Assembly: GCF_024868665.1 (NCBI RefSeq)
Contig: NC_079914.1
Span: forward strand, 6,291,984 to 6,355,983
Source of the DNA: Triplophysa rosa
Taxonomy: Eukaryota > Chordata > Actinopteri > Cypriniformes > Nemacheilidae
Reading direction: 5' to 3'
DNA: 64,000 bases
Shown piece by piece: positions 10,526 through 22,472 of the stretch. The position numbers and the translations under genes are program-made. How positions within the stretch are numbered: position 1 is the stretch's first letter; every line of letters begins with the position of its first letter. The notes under the pieces are model-generated. The model did not search any database and had not been told where the DNA came from. It saw nothing but the letters and a program-made list of their open reading frames with translations.

Positions 10526-12579
10526 TACTTAGTATTAGTAGTTGTCTTCAACAGTATTTGAAATTTCAGTTTAGCTAATAGTTTTTATATCATTACCTTA
10601 TTTATTGAGATTACATAGGTAGAAAAAACAACAAACAAACAAATAACTAGACAGTGTTATTTATTTATTACTTTTTAAGGTGGGGCCAGTGAAAATTTTG
10701 TAGAAAACGTTTGTTAATGTATTTTAACTTTTATTTCTGAAACGATAAAAAATATTAATTTGATATTTTTTGATTGAGAACTGTGGGTACGCTGTCCATC
10801 TGCTCTGGTATCCTTTCGGTTTCTTTGTTCGGTTTAGCTCAGCATTGAGACACAGAGGCAAGATCTTGAGACCTCCAGTTAAATCATTAAATTCGTTCAT
10901 CTTGGCCGTGGCTTTATTAAACCAGAGGAGACACACTGTTCTGGCTACTGTCTGCTGAGGATTTACTGCTGGTCTACGAACTAAAGTCTTTCTCTCAATG
11001 ATTAGATTATCATTATTCTATGTTAGACACTGTGTCAGGCACCGTGTACTTTTACACTTTTATGACAAACGTAAAGCAATGAGGATTTTAATAAAATCAA
11101 ATGTGAAATACACTTAGAGTGGGTTCAATCTTTATTACCTTTACGTACAGCCATTAAAAGAATGTTTTGAGTATAGCTTAAAGGGATAGTTCACCCCAAA
11201 ACAACATTTTTGTCATCATTCATTCACTCTCGTGTGATTTAAAACCTGTATATGACTCAAAGCATAAGCTCTATAGATCGTGTGTATTTAACGCAACATT
11301 CATTTCTCTTTTCACAATTTTTATACGAGAAGTACATAAGCACTTGATAGTAAAACAATTGTCTTATCTCATTTTTCTGCACTTTAATTTCTGATCTAAA
11401 TGAATACATTCAAATATACTTTTTTCGGTGTTGAATGATACTAATGTTGATGTCTGAATGCATCCCCAGACATCTACAGTATATTCAATATCACAGAACA
11501 TCAAGGGACTTCTTTCAAATCACAGAAAGAAACTTCAGATTAATTTCCTCTGCTTTTGAGTTTTATCATTAAAGCTACGACTGTGATTTCCCACCGCTTG
11601 CGTTCCCTCAGTGTATTTACCTCAATTTCAATTTGTCCTGGTTCGAAATTACCATGTACACACACAGTGGTTGAAAAAATACAAACATAAACTTGAATTC
11701 TCTCTGCCGTTTTTCCAAACTTCAGAAACAAATTTCCACTTATCGAAATGGCCACAAGGGAAAAGCACAACAGATGCAAAGAGGAAACGGTCCAAACGCT
11801 AGCCACCAATTCCCAGCGACCCCTGTGTGAACAGACTAACACAGGAGGCTGCTTTCACTCCACGCTGATGCGCTCACCGCAGGAAGCACTTATTGTTTAA
11901 GTGTCTCATGACATTTGTGCCCCTCGTGGTCTTCACTGACCTCAACAGCTTGAATCTATCTGACCTATGGGTCGTTTTCAGTTCATGTGACAGAATTCAT
12001 AGACATTCCCCAGGGACCGAAACTGTATCTTGCTGATTTAGTGGCTCGTATCAAGGTCAAATTCTCTTTTTGCATCCGATTTGAAAGGTTTCCTCAAGTT
12101 AAAACCGTGTTAATTACACTTCTGCCAATAATGTTTTGCCATTTGAACCACAAATCCTGTCCTTTAAATCTGCCCTGTTGCTTGCAACCCTGTTACATCC
12201 TTTTTTATGTTATTTATATCATTTTACAATTAATGTTTATGTTTATTTTAGTATATCATCGCTGTCTGACCGAAAGCTCATATCTGTAACATCCCCTCTC
12301 GTCGGTCAGCCACGCCCCCCCCAGCATCAGCGCTTTCTCCCAGTTTCACCCGCTCCCTTTCACCGGACCTTTAACTTCACGGACTACACTTCCCATAATC
12401 CCTTGCACCCGATTATCACACCTGAACCTCATCCCCTGAATACTATATATGCCATGTCTTTTGTTGTGTTCTTTGTCTGTCTAGTTGTATATGGTCAGTT
12501 GTATTATGACGTGCACTAGTTTGACCATTTTGATACCTGTGGATGTTACCTGTCATTTTAATGATATGCATGTTTATTC
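10526..12579. other. Intergenic DNA with one MITE end, no gene seen
   Basis: 10526-10700 continues the older repeat that the 7052-10525 element interrupted: it resembles 16250-16375 (cf. 'ttatttattactttttaagg' and 'ttatttattactttttgtgg'). A lone left end of a TTAA MITE lies at 11178 ('aagggatagttcacccc') without a recognisable right end. The rest, including 11880-12120, has no ORF with a recognisable domain. Confidence 0.5.
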
Positions 12580-12926
12580 AAAAATGAAAATTCTGTCATC
12601 ATTTACTCACCCTCGAGTGAAAAACACAGAGAAAGATATTTGGAAAAATGCTTGTAACCAAACAGTGCCACCACTGACTACCATAGTAGGAAAAATGACA
12701 ATGGTAGTCAAAAGTGCCCAGAACTGTTTGCTTTCCAACATTTTTCAAAATATCTTCTTTTGTCTTCAACAGAACAAAGCAATTTTTCCTACTATAGCAG
12801 TCAATGGTGGCCAAGAACTGTTTGGTGACGAGCATTCTTCCAAATATCTTTCTCTGTGTTTATCAGAACAGAGATATTTATACAAATTTGGAACATGTAA
12901 ATGTGAGTAAATGAAGACAGAATTGC
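12580..12926. repeat. Foldback MITE with long inverted arms
   Basis: The outer ends 'aaaattctgtcatcatttac' and 'gtaaatgaagacagaatt' are inverted. Inside, the arm beginning 'agagaaagatatttgg' (12628) pairs with 'ccaaatatctttctct' (12840), and 'gtagtcagtggtgg'-type sequence pairs on either side of the centre. Nearly the whole 350 bp can fold into one stem. The apparent ORFs on both strands here are a consequence of the palindrome, not genes. Confidence 0.75.
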
Positions 12927-13740
12927 TATAAAGTTTCAGAGATTGACACAAATTAGTGTTTTAAATTGTAATCAAACATGTTTGTTAGTTACACTTCCCG
13001 AGGTTGATGCACAACTGACCATTTGCTTTTATTTTTAGTAGTTTCAGGCTCTGTTTGTGCCCCATTCATGGCAATTCCACAAGTGACGAATGACATCTTA
13101 TCATTTGCTTGAATAAGACGTTTGATTGTAAAGCATCGCTTAAAACCTCTATAAGGTGCAATTCAATAAGCGACCCGATTAGCAATCATCTCATCTTCTT
13201 TGCGTCCCCGCAGACTAATTTTATAACCTGAATTCTGCAATTAAACACTTCATCTCCCTCACGCCGCAATTCCGCCGGCTTGTTTTGTACCCACATCGTA
13301 GATGCGTACGCTCTGAGAACGCATCTCTGTGTTTTAAACACTTCCACACTTACTCTCTGCTGCACAGCTGCGTGTCACAGCGGTTTTAAGTGCACTTACA
13401 TACACAAATTGACTTATGTTAATGCTGGAAAAGTACAATTCAGGAAAACATTCTGGATGGGGCAAACAAATTCTTCTCATTGTTTTTAGGTTTCAAAATA
13501 CTGTATATAACTATATTTAATAGTATATATGAACATTAAAATCAGTTTTTTATATTTAAACTATATTTCATATAGAAAAGTTTTTTGTGTGTTTGTACCC
13601 TGGTTCTGGTTGTCATTAATGTGATAAACCATACCTGTTGTTACTCTGCTTGGACACCAAAAAATGTTGAAAGATTATTTTGTAAGAAGCACTTGATACT
13701 GTTATCTAATGTAATGAAACACACGCATCTGAAGAGCATC
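12927..13740. other. Non-coding stretch, possible conserved sequence, no gene seen
   Basis: No ORF with a domain and no repeat ends. 13040-13400 is more GC-balanced than its surroundings and contains motifs such as 'gcaattaaacacttcatctc' without repeat character. It might be a regulatory element of adra2a or another neighbour. This is a guess from composition only. Confidence 0.3.
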
Positions 13741-13788
13741 TTAAGCCCTATTCGCACGGGATTAGGGCTAGGGACCTCTAGTCATTTG

Positions 13789-14952
13789 TAGAGATGCACC
13801 GATTGCAATTTTCTTTGCCGATTCCGATTTTATTACAAGTGAAACCTGCCGATTCCGATTTTTGCCGATTCCGATTTTCTATCCACAAACTATAATTGAC
13901 AGTATACTGTATATAAAACCATATTAACTTTTCTTCAATACACATTTTTTTTATTTTCATTGAATAAATGATTGAACATTACAATTTCCCTAAATGCAGT
14001 TCTCCAAGCTGCATTAAATTACAGAATCTTCTCTTTCCCAAACAACTCTTAAATTGAATAACTCTGTGACTGAAAAGAAGTACAAATAATAAAATATAAC
14101 TAAACATGTCACTTAATTTACCTTTTTCATTTTTGTAGATAACAATAAAATACTTCAACTTTATTCTCGTCTGTTTCCGTTTATGAAACTAACATTGCTT
14201 TATTTCATTTTTTCTGAAATGTAAAATTGTCTTTATCTTGGGTCTGTAGTATTAAAAGAAGTGGGTTGATTTTTGCTGCAACTTCAATAAAATAGTTAAA
14301 AATCTTATGAGTGAATTCTACTCTAAAGATGTATATGTATTTGCAGTTTTTTTGTGTTAGTAAAGAACTCAATCAGATATATATCACATATAATGGTTGA
14401 TTTATTCATTTTTTTATATTTGGGATTTTTAAAAACAAGTAGAAGTCGTGTTGAATGTCATTTTACCTAGGTGAAATGACCAGTTTTAATGTAAGACAAG
14501 GAATCAGGTTGAATGGAATTTACATTTGTTTTACACAGAGTGAACGACTTCTACATGAGTTTAGCATGTGTCAGAGTTTAGCATCACTGTTGGCATACAT
14601 ACCCCATGTAGACGGAGCAGCGAGAGATTAACTACAGTGCACCTTTTTGTCTGTACAGTACATGATGCGTGTGCACGCGCGTGCAGTCAGCGGATATGAG
14701 AGATGCGCGTCAGTCAGCAGAGACTCGCGGTCCGGTGGACCCACATGCGTGTATAAACGAGCCGTGAAAGACAGGCTGTGCGCGTGCACGTTTACACGTC
14801 ACGGCTGTGACGTTCTTGCCCGCATCACGGGAAACAGCGGATCGGCTTGGAATCGGCGAGACGTGAGACTGACCGGCCGGTCACCGGTCGGGCCGATCAT
14901 ACGAAAAACCGGCCTGATTCCGATCTCTGGCCGGTCAATCGGTGCACCTCTA
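13789..14952. mobile_element. hAT element, 1164 bp, TSD gtcatttg
   Basis: The termini 'tagagatgcaccgatt' and 'aatcggtgcacctcta' are inverted repeats with one mismatch. An exact 8-bp duplication, gtcatttg, flanks it (13781-13788 and 14953-14960). The right third is CpG-rich and gives a spurious 112-codon ORF. No transposase domain is present. Confidence 0.92.
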
Positions 14953-15482
14953 GTCATTTGTAATAATTACAGATGTTGTCTGTGATCTTAATCCCATGCA
15001 AATCAGCCATGTCTGTAATTTGTAAAGTAAAGATTCCTAAATTCCTAAAAATCAAGGCTGTAGCGGTGACAGTTGGGCTTTCAATGCAATGTAAACAAAT
15101 AAAGTGGCATGTAAGTTAACGGAGTAGCACACCGGACACTCGAGGACAGCTCACAGGAGGCATACATTCTGTATGCTTAAACTCAAATTCAAAGTCTACT
15201 CCTGATTGAACCAATTTAACTTATTTTATGTTATTATTTAGCAAATAGGCTCTATATCACGTTAATAAATCCATTATAGTTTGCTGTAAATGCAAACAGT
15301 TCAGGGGAAAAGCATCCGTGCGCGCTAGCTCTTAAAGAGACAGCAGCATAATAAATATATCTGTTTTAATGCTCATCAAACAACAAAAAACGAAGACAAA
15401 ACACACTCACTGCTCCTGACTGATCAACTTTAATATGGTTTGATCTATATTCCAGTATACTGTGAAGACTATGAAGTGTTAT

Positions 15483-16062
15483 TGTCAAGGTCCTGCCTTC
15501 TTGTTTCTGAATTTCTAGTCTTGTGGCAGGATCGGGACGGAGCCCTTAGGTTTTATGTGAGAAAGCCATGAGTTGTTTACGTTTTACATCTCATGTGCTT
15601 TCTCGTGTCTTGTCTTTGGCCCCGCCCCTCTCGTTTCATGTATTGCTTCCCTGCCGTGTCTAATGTTTCCCACCAGCCCTGTGTCATTATCCCTCGTTTG
15701 TCTCTCCTATAAATGCCCTCATGTTTCATTGTCTTGTTGTTCGGTCATTGCGTTTGGTGTGTTTGTAATGTTCCCGTGTTCCTGTCCCGTGCCTTGTCAA
15801 TGGACTGTGAGTTTTATGTTTTACCCTGCCGTGTTTTATTGTAAGACGTTTGGTCGTGTTTTTTAGTTTAGTTTTGCTGTTCTTGTTTTTCGTTTTGCCC
15901 CATCGAGGGAAGTGTTTCGTTTGAATTCTTGTTTTGTTCTCGTGCCTGTTTTTCCCCCATCGTGGGTGTTTTGTTTTGTCCTTGTATTTAATAAAGTATC
16001 TGTTAACCCCTTCACCACCGCTGCTGCCTGCGCTTGGGTTCTTCCCCTCAACTATCGTGACA
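15483..16062 (+). mobile_element. Solo LTR of a retrotransposon, 580 bp, TSD gttat
   Basis: The segment starts TGT and ends ACA ('tgtcaaggtcctgcc' ... 'ctatcgtgaca') and is flanked by an exact 5-bp duplication, gttat (15478-15482 and 16063-16067). It has a TATA-like 'cctataaatgcc' near 15708 and an 'aataaa' signal near 15990, giving a plus-strand U3-R-U5 reading. No internal region or second LTR is present, so it is a solo LTR left by recombination. A Gypsy-type origin is likely but not proven. Confidence 0.85.
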
Positions 16063-16479
16063 GTTATTTTACATTTGACTCCTTTATTCAGTTTCTGTAC
16101 CTAATAACCACAGTTAGACCAACCTGAAACACCTAAAAAGCACTCTTCATTTTATTTGTGTGTTTGCTTTATTAAATTTATTTGTGCTATTGCTCATAAT
16201 TTGATCATTTGTTCTAATTGTATAACTAACTGATTGACTATTATTATTAGAGTTAGGCTAATAGTTTATGGTATTATGAGCTTATTTATTAAGATTGCAT
16301 AGGTAAAAAAAGAAACTAGTAACTAGATGTTATTATTTATTTATTACTTTTTGTGGCGGGAAAGTAATTTTTGTATGTATGCATAGTAATCATCATAATC
16401 GTGCAACCGTGATTATTCCTCAGATTATAATCGTACCAACAAAATCTATAATTGTTATATCCCTAGTGCTAGGTCATAT

Positions 16480-16617
16480 CCATACCTGCCAACACTGTCG
16501 TTTTGGCCGGGAGTCTCCCGTTTTGTTATTTCTCATGGAAACTCTCGGAACATGTGAGACCCGCGATCGCGGTGATGATCCGGTTCATGATCGTGGGTCT
16601 CAAATGCTGACAGGTAC
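16480..16617. mobile_element. Very short hAT MITE, 138 bp, TSD ggtcatat
   Basis: An exact 8-bp duplication, ggtcatat, lies at 16472-16479 and 16618-16625. The ends 'tacctgccaacact' and 'aaatgctgacaggta' are imperfect inverted repeats. Internally 'ggccgggagtctcccg' is a small palindrome. It is nested in the right part of the Harbinger-like element. Confidence 0.8.
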
Positions 16618-17130
16618 GGTCATATATCATTAAACACCATACAACTATAGGTTATACAAACTATACGCAAAGCCTTGTCATCATATCCGGGAAATAAGTC
16701 CGTAAATTTTAGTAAAATCACAGGCTTCACTTATCCCGTGCAAATGCTCCACATGAAATACAGATGTGTGGAGGTCATTTCTAAATCACACGAGTTCCCC
16801 AGATAATACTAATCCCGTGCGACTAGGGCTTTAGTGTTTAAAGAGGTCTATGCACTTTACTTTTGGGACCCACTGTTTGTTTTTCTCACATTTCTCCACT
16901 CCACAAATGAAAATAATTCAAATAGAAACCAAAACACGCATTGCTTATCAATCCACATTCTGAAAAACAGTGTGGATTTGTGACATGGAGTGACAGAAAT
17001 GTCTCAAATTGTTTGGTCAGTAGATCCACTTCATGTTTTCCATTTTGCATAAGGCCAAATAATGTGAATAAAGCAGAATTGCAGAATTGACAATAAAGTT
17101 TTATTTGCCTACTATATTTTACTGTTTAAG

Positions 17131-17874
17131 CAGGGCTCGACATTAACGCTTGTCCGGGACAAGTGAATGTTTTGTATGGGCAAGTGAGAGAGAATTTTAC
17201 TTGCCTGACCAGACAAGTAACGTTAACTTGAAGAAAAAAATTTAACAACAGTGCGAGATATATGTAGGATAATAAGAATATATGCATTAGACAGAGCTGC
17301 TTGTTTTTGTGTGACAATAATCAATGGCGCACCGCACCGCACTGAGTCCATGTAACTTGATACGGACACGCAATCCTGTTATTTAAATGTCATCTGGCTG
17401 TTCTGCGTGTCTGAGTGAATTATGTGCACAGTTTAATATTCAACACGGGTAATGGTCGAGGATTTATCTGCGTCTGCACTGTGATGATGACAACAGACGA
17501 TTTATACTTGTGCTCCTACAGTTTGACCTGTGCTACCAAACTTTAAACCTCTCTAGCACCAGTGCTATGTGCAAGAAAAGTTAACTTACAGCCTTAACAC
17601 TAATAATAATTACTGCTTGCCTTTGTTTTATAGCAGTCACGGAGAGTAGGCCTATAACCAAATTCAGGCGGCCAAAGCGGACACAAGTTAAAATGCTTAG
17701 AAGCAAACTTGACCAATCTAAATCTGAAACAATTATATTGATTATATTATATTATAATTCAAATGAAATATCTTTTTTTATCTTTGGACAAGTAATTTTT
17801 GTACTCGGACAAGTGAATGACAAATGTACTTGTCCGAAGGACAACCACATGACAATGCTTAATGTCAAGCCCTG
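17131..17874. mobile_element. hAT-like non-autonomous element, complete copy of the 165-544 family
   Basis: The ends 'cagggctcgacattaa' and 'ttaatgtcaagccctg' are inverted repeats with one extra base. The flanks share gtttaag (17124-17130 and 17875-17881), seven of the eight bases expected for hAT. Subterminal 'acttgtccg' repeats recur. No transposase is present. This is the untruncated reference for the copy at the window's left edge. Confidence 0.8.
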
Positions 17875-17904
17875 GTTTAAGAATTCAGACATAATAGAGT
17901 GCTG

Positions 17905-18466
17905 TAGGGATGACGCATTTTTGTAGGCCAACCCGGAAGTCAGCGCCACACTGGTTCCCTATGCATTTTTCACAAAAAAATAAGCTCTACGATTAGCAAA
18001 GGTTTATCACATCACATCTGCAGAAGTAAAAAGCTAACAGGCTATGAACAAACTACACTACGGTCGCTCGATATCAACGTCACCACCACAAAGCCTCTAA
18101 CAACTTTTTCAAACATTATAAAAATAAATTCCAATAAATCCTCATCCATGTTTTTAGAGAATTGTGCCCATGTTGCATTATTTTTAGATTTATATAACAT
18201 CCCGCATGTCTAACATCTCTGCAAGTATTTTTTATCAACTTGTTAGCAACCACCGTTTTAAAAATCACAATTGAGTTATAACTAATGTGTTTTATTTCGT
18301 GGATTAAAACGTGAAAATATTTAAAGGTTTCGTTACGACAGATCATATTTAAGGAAATTTACCAAAAAACAATTGAAAAAACCTATAGATTTTGGGGCGA
18401 TGGAACCGAAAGTGCTAAAATGCTAAATCGCTTCCAGGGTTTGCATACAAAAATACGTCATCCCTG
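17905..18466. mobile_element. Terminal-inverted-repeat element, ~560 bp, class unclear
   Basis: The left 'agggatgacgcatttttgta' and right 'tacaaaaatacgtcatccct' are inverted repeats of about 20 bp with one mismatch, continued inward by 'acccggaag' / 'cttccagggt'. No convincing target duplication is seen at the junctions, so the superfamily is left open. There is no coding capacity. Confidence 0.7.
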
Positions 18467-21085
18467 CGGTACTCTATATACTGTATAGTAGGCAAGTATG
18501 CTTATGCGGACATGGGGAATGTGTATTTATGTGATACCTTTGGGACAACTAACATCTCCTCTTCACTTAAAGTAAAAAACTAAACTCTCTCACTGGTTGC
18601 ATGCAGTGATCATTTTTAATGACAAAAAATGCCCTTGTTTGTGACTCATTCCTCACCTGCTCTGATTTATAATGTCAAGATTTTTCACACTTATTTGGCC
18701 AAAACATTTTATAGCACCCCCCACCCCACCTTTATCTAAACGTCCATCACACTCCGATCTCCCACTCCACGCATATTCACGCCTCTGCCTAAATACCCCC
18801 TCTCACCCCCTCATCGTGTCAAATAGAAACCTCTGTGGGTGATGATGCTCTGACATATTTGTATTGTTGTTAAATCTTTAACGTAAGCTCCGTGTAATAA
18901 AATCCTAATTTGAATCTTTGTAATTATCATTGTACTGTCTTGACGATTTAATGATGATTACAGAAGAGAATAAAAGAGTAAATCATCGTGATCTGTCACA
19001 ATTATGGAGGTCTCGGTACATTCTCTCTTAAATGTATTGCTGGCCATGGGGAGCTTTACCCGCAGGCAACGTTTCAGTTCCAAAATGCTATTGCCAAATT
19101 GCTCTGAGAACAAAATGATGAATCATTGAGAATGGAGGAAAACAGAAATAATAAACAGAATTTTAGAGGAGAACCGCAAAATCAGATGATTTGAAATCAA
19201 ATTGAACTCCGAGAAGAGTTCAAGGAACTGGATAAGGTCGATGACAGACACTAGAAACTTTTTCATGTTTAAAAGGCTTAAATTTGTGCATGCTTTTAAG
19301 AAAATGTAAATCATAGGAATATTAAAAATGTGTTGACATCATCTGACATGCTGTCATTACAAGAAGAAACAATTTTGAGTTTAAAAAATGGCGTTTACAG
19401 TATTGGATTGACAATGTACTGTAAGCCTATGGGGTCAAAGGATCACAGAGGGTTTAAAAACGGATGTATTGTATTTATTCTTTGTAAAGAAATGTTTACT
19501 GTTTGAGCTGTAAAGTTTTTACACAAAACTGTCCGTCTGGACTTGGTTGTTATTAATTTAAGTACAAAAAGTATTTTTTACTCTTTATGGTATTCTTGCA
19601 CTTGCAGGCTTGTCAGCTTTACATGTCATGACATGATTTAAATATCACTTACTTTTACAAACAAGAGTAATAAGTGCTTTTATCAAAGTAGTCTAACACT
19701 TATAATGCCAACCATAACTCCTGTTTTTTAACGTTTATCTCTGAGCGCTGCTTTCTCCCATTGAGTTTCATTGAGAAGCATTACTGTAAACACAATTTTT
19801 GCTTGTCCTGTGGTAATCAACTGCATATTTTCAGCTCATACCATAATAAATGGTGTATTTTATTGGAGCGTTTTGTCAATAAAATATAAAAAATATCTCC
19901 AGGGACATTTTCTTTCAATGATAACACAAAATTGCTCTGCATTGTTTGTTTTATTCTTTGAGTGCTTTTGTTGTTCAGATTGTGTGTGCAAATACAATTT
20001 GTTAGACCTTAGTGGTAAAACACTTTGAGAGCACAACCAGGACAGAAAACAATATACATCAAGATTATTTTTTTTCAGATATGACAAAAATGCACAGTGA
20101 CAGGTAGTTTGTAAATGTCATTGGAAACCTTTGCTTTTAACCGTTTTAGCAGGTCAGACACAAATTGAACTGGACGATCACTTCATCTTACTGAACCTAA
20201 CAACACGTGGAGATATGTCTCCATCTGTCACACCGCAAGAGCGAGGACGACCTCTGTTACACTGTCAGTCATTTGATATCTCGCTGAATATTCCTGCGTT
20301 GTTTTGTATTCCCAGAGACTGAAAGATTAAACTCTGTATGTTGCACTCTTAGTAAAGTAGCTTTCAAGGCTGAAACAGTGACCTGGATGCCACACGCTTT
20401 ATTAGTTCCAGAAAATTACTGTCATAATCGCTGTAATTTTCTTGCGTTGGGGTGCTAAAGATCCATCCATTATATCCAGAATGACAGATATAATCGACAT
20501 CAAAAGCAAAAGAAATTTGTTGTGACACCAGCCCCGTCAGGTTCCAGTCAGACTAGCTTAACATCTTTTTGCTTAACGGTGCGCGCCAAGATTGTAAATG
20601 AACCGTCACCAGCGGGGATAAAAGACAATTTGTCCGCCTAACAATCAACACCTTCACAATGAATTATACAATATGTCGGGGACATAAAAAGGCCAGAGAG
20701 AAGATACTGACATGCACATTCTGGACGAATTAGCTCAATGCACCGCGTATGACTTTGCAGTCCTTTATGAAGTTTGAAGGCCACATCAACACAGTTTGGC
20801 ACATTGTTTTTCACATTTGGATCAGATGATAAAGTACCACAGTTACAAAACCATTCCACAACACAATACATTTATAAAATGGATCAACCCACCACATTTT
20901 GTGCTGTAATTGCATAAACATGCATTGTGACATTTATACAAAGCATGCGTCTTTTCCCCTTTAGACTTGTGGAAAAATGACACAACACGTTGGCTAACTG
21001 TACACAAATATCACACTCCACTAACGTGAAAAAAAGTGTAACCTGATCTCAGTCTGTTATTTAAAAAAGAAAAGAAAACCCCCGT
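18467..21085. other. Downstream flank of adra2a, no gene seen
   Basis: AT-rich sequence without recognisable ORFs or repeat ends. The part next to the receptor (about 20600-21085) is likely its 3' untranslated region, since transcription runs leftward. 18850-19050 and 20130-20640 show balanced composition and non-repetitive motifs and could be conserved regulatory sequence. That is inference only. Confidence 0.4.
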
Positions 21086-22261
21086 TCACCCGACTCTCCT
21101 GTTATCTCTTCGGCAGAGTATCTTTTTAAAGGACCTTCGGAAATCGTTATTGAAAATCGTGTATATAATGGGATTGAGGGAGCTGTTGCAATAACCGAAC
21201 CAGAAAAAGAACTTGAAAAGCCTTTCTGGCACGCAGGAGTCGCAAAACGCGGTCAGCGTGTACGTGAAGAAAAACGGGAACCAGCAGACGACGAACACGC
21301 CTATAACTACAGCTAGGACAAAGGTGAACCGCTTCTCCCGGTTTTGACGACCCTTCCACCTGCTGGTCTTGGTCCTCTGGCAGGCCTCTTGCTTCTCGAT
21401 GTTGTCACCCGGTTTGATTTGGCTCAGTTTGGTCTTGCCCTTGGAGCTCTTCTTTTTGAGCGAGCAAGGGTTGGAGACCTTGTGGTCGGAGGAGGACGAT
21501 TCTTCCATGTCCACTCCATTTATTTCGTCCTTGTCGTCTGCGCCGTTTGGCTGGACGTCCGGGTCCCCGCTGAGCCTCTCCTCCTTTTCATCCTTCTTAT
21601 CTGCTTCCTTTTTCCTCCGGTCCCCAGGGGGCACTCTGGTCCTCTTCTTGGCGATCTGATAGATTCGGATGTACACGAGCACCATGATTATGCAAGGAAG
21701 GAAAAAGGAGCCAATGGAAGAGGAAATGATGTACCATTGTTCTCGATTAATGTCACAGGTGGAGTCCTCTTCCTTCTTCTTCATGGTAATGAGAGGCGGG
21801 AAGGAGATCACGACGGCAATGACCCACACAACAAAAATGATGCGCTTGATCCGTTGCGGCGTGCGCTTGAGGTTATACTCAATGGCTTGCGTGATGGACC
21901 AGTACCTGTCCAAACTGATGGCGCACAGGTGCGTGATGGAGGCCGTGCAAAAGAGAACGTCCAGGGCGAGGTAGATTTCGCACCAGACCTTCCCGAAGGC
22001 CCAATAGCACATCAGCTCATTGGCTAATGAGAAAGGCATCACCAGAGTGGCCACCAGTATATCAGCTGATGCCAGCGACACTAGGAACAAGTTCTGGGGA
22101 GCCCTGAGAGCTCGGCTCGTGAAGACGGCGATGATCACCAGCACGTTGCCAAAAACGATGAGGAGGATGAGGAGACCCACGAGAACGCTCAGAGGAAGGG
22201 CCACCAGGACGGTGTAGCGTTCGCAACAATCCGTCCCATTGGTCACATTGGCGCACTCCAT
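21086..22261 (-). CDS. adra2a: Alpha-2A adrenergic receptor, intronless, 391 aa
   Basis: A Gi/o-coupled plasma-membrane receptor for noradrenaline and adrenaline that lowers cAMP. Two N-glycosylation sites (N5, N8) precede seven membrane segments. Landmarks are the amine-binding Asp101 in TM3, the Cys94-Cys169 disulfide pair, DRY at 118-120, TM5 serines 181/182/185, a Lys/Glu-rich third intracellular loop (~205-310), CWFPFF at 326-331, NPIIY at 363-367 and a probable palmitoylation Cys383. Alpha-2 receptors are single-exon genes, and this ORF is complete. The 2A subtype is chosen for linkage to shoc2 and for the C-terminal '[17 protein letters not shown]'. A fish alpha-2D paralogue is less likely but not excluded. 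The residue matching human Cys201 is Ser182. Start: the only Met before TM1 with the glycosylated leader. Confidence 0.93.
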   Translation of the reverse strand: MECANVTNGTDCCERYTVLVALPLSVLVGLLILLIVFGNVLVIIAVFTSRALRAPQNLFLVSLASADILVATLVMPFSLANELMCYWAFGKVWCEIYLALDVLFCTASITHLCAISLDRYWSITQAIEYNLKRTPQRIKRIIFVVWVIAVVISFPPLITMKKKEEDSTCDINREQWYIISSSIGSFFLPCIIMVLVYIRIYQIAKKRTRVPPGDRRKKEADKKDEKEERLSGDPDVQPNGADDKDEINGVDMEESSSSDHKVSNPCSLKKKSSKGKTKLSQIKPGDNIEKQEACQRTKTSRWKGRQNREKRFTFVLAVVIGVFVVCWFPFFFTYTLTAFCDSCVPERLFKFFFWFGYCNSSLNPIIYTIFNNDFRRSFKKILCRRDNRRVG

Positions 22262-22432
22262 CGCTGAGAATCAGTCTCTTCCTCTCGCAACCCAGATTAT
22301 GTTTCCAGCTGATGACACTTCATGACGTCCATATTAGTGAGAGAATCTTTGCATTAGGCAGGAATGACATTTTTGGTCATGTTGACATCTAAAAAACAAA
22401 AGAGGAGACATTTAACAATACATAAACATTAT

Positions 22433-22472
<40 letters not shown>

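Larger units (their letters stand above)
13744..16830. mobile_element. PIF/Harbinger-like element (TSD TTA) split by nested insertions
   Basis: The ends 'agccctattcgcacgggatt' and 'aatcccgtgcgactagggct' are 22-bp inverted repeats with one mismatch. Flanking TTA trinucleotides (13741-13743 and 16831-16833) fit the TWA target of PIF/Harbinger. The interior is filled by a hAT (13789-14952), an older repeat of the family also seen around 6714-7051, a solo LTR (15483-16062) and a small hAT (16480-16617). No transposase is recognisable. Confidence 0.75.

Noticed and set aside
12136..12910. Overlapping 127- and 141-codon ORFs
   Set aside because: The second lies in a foldback MITE; neither shows a recognisable domain or splice context.
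14647..14985. 112-codon plus-strand ORF
   Set aside because: Lies in the CpG-rich right part of a hAT element and runs over its terminus; no domain.
15573..15866. 97-codon ORF
   Set aside because: Contained in the solo LTR and lacks similarity to gag, pol or host domains.
21344..22027. 227-codon plus-strand ORF
   Set aside because: It is the antisense shadow of the adra2a coding region, which has clear receptor motifs on the minus strand.
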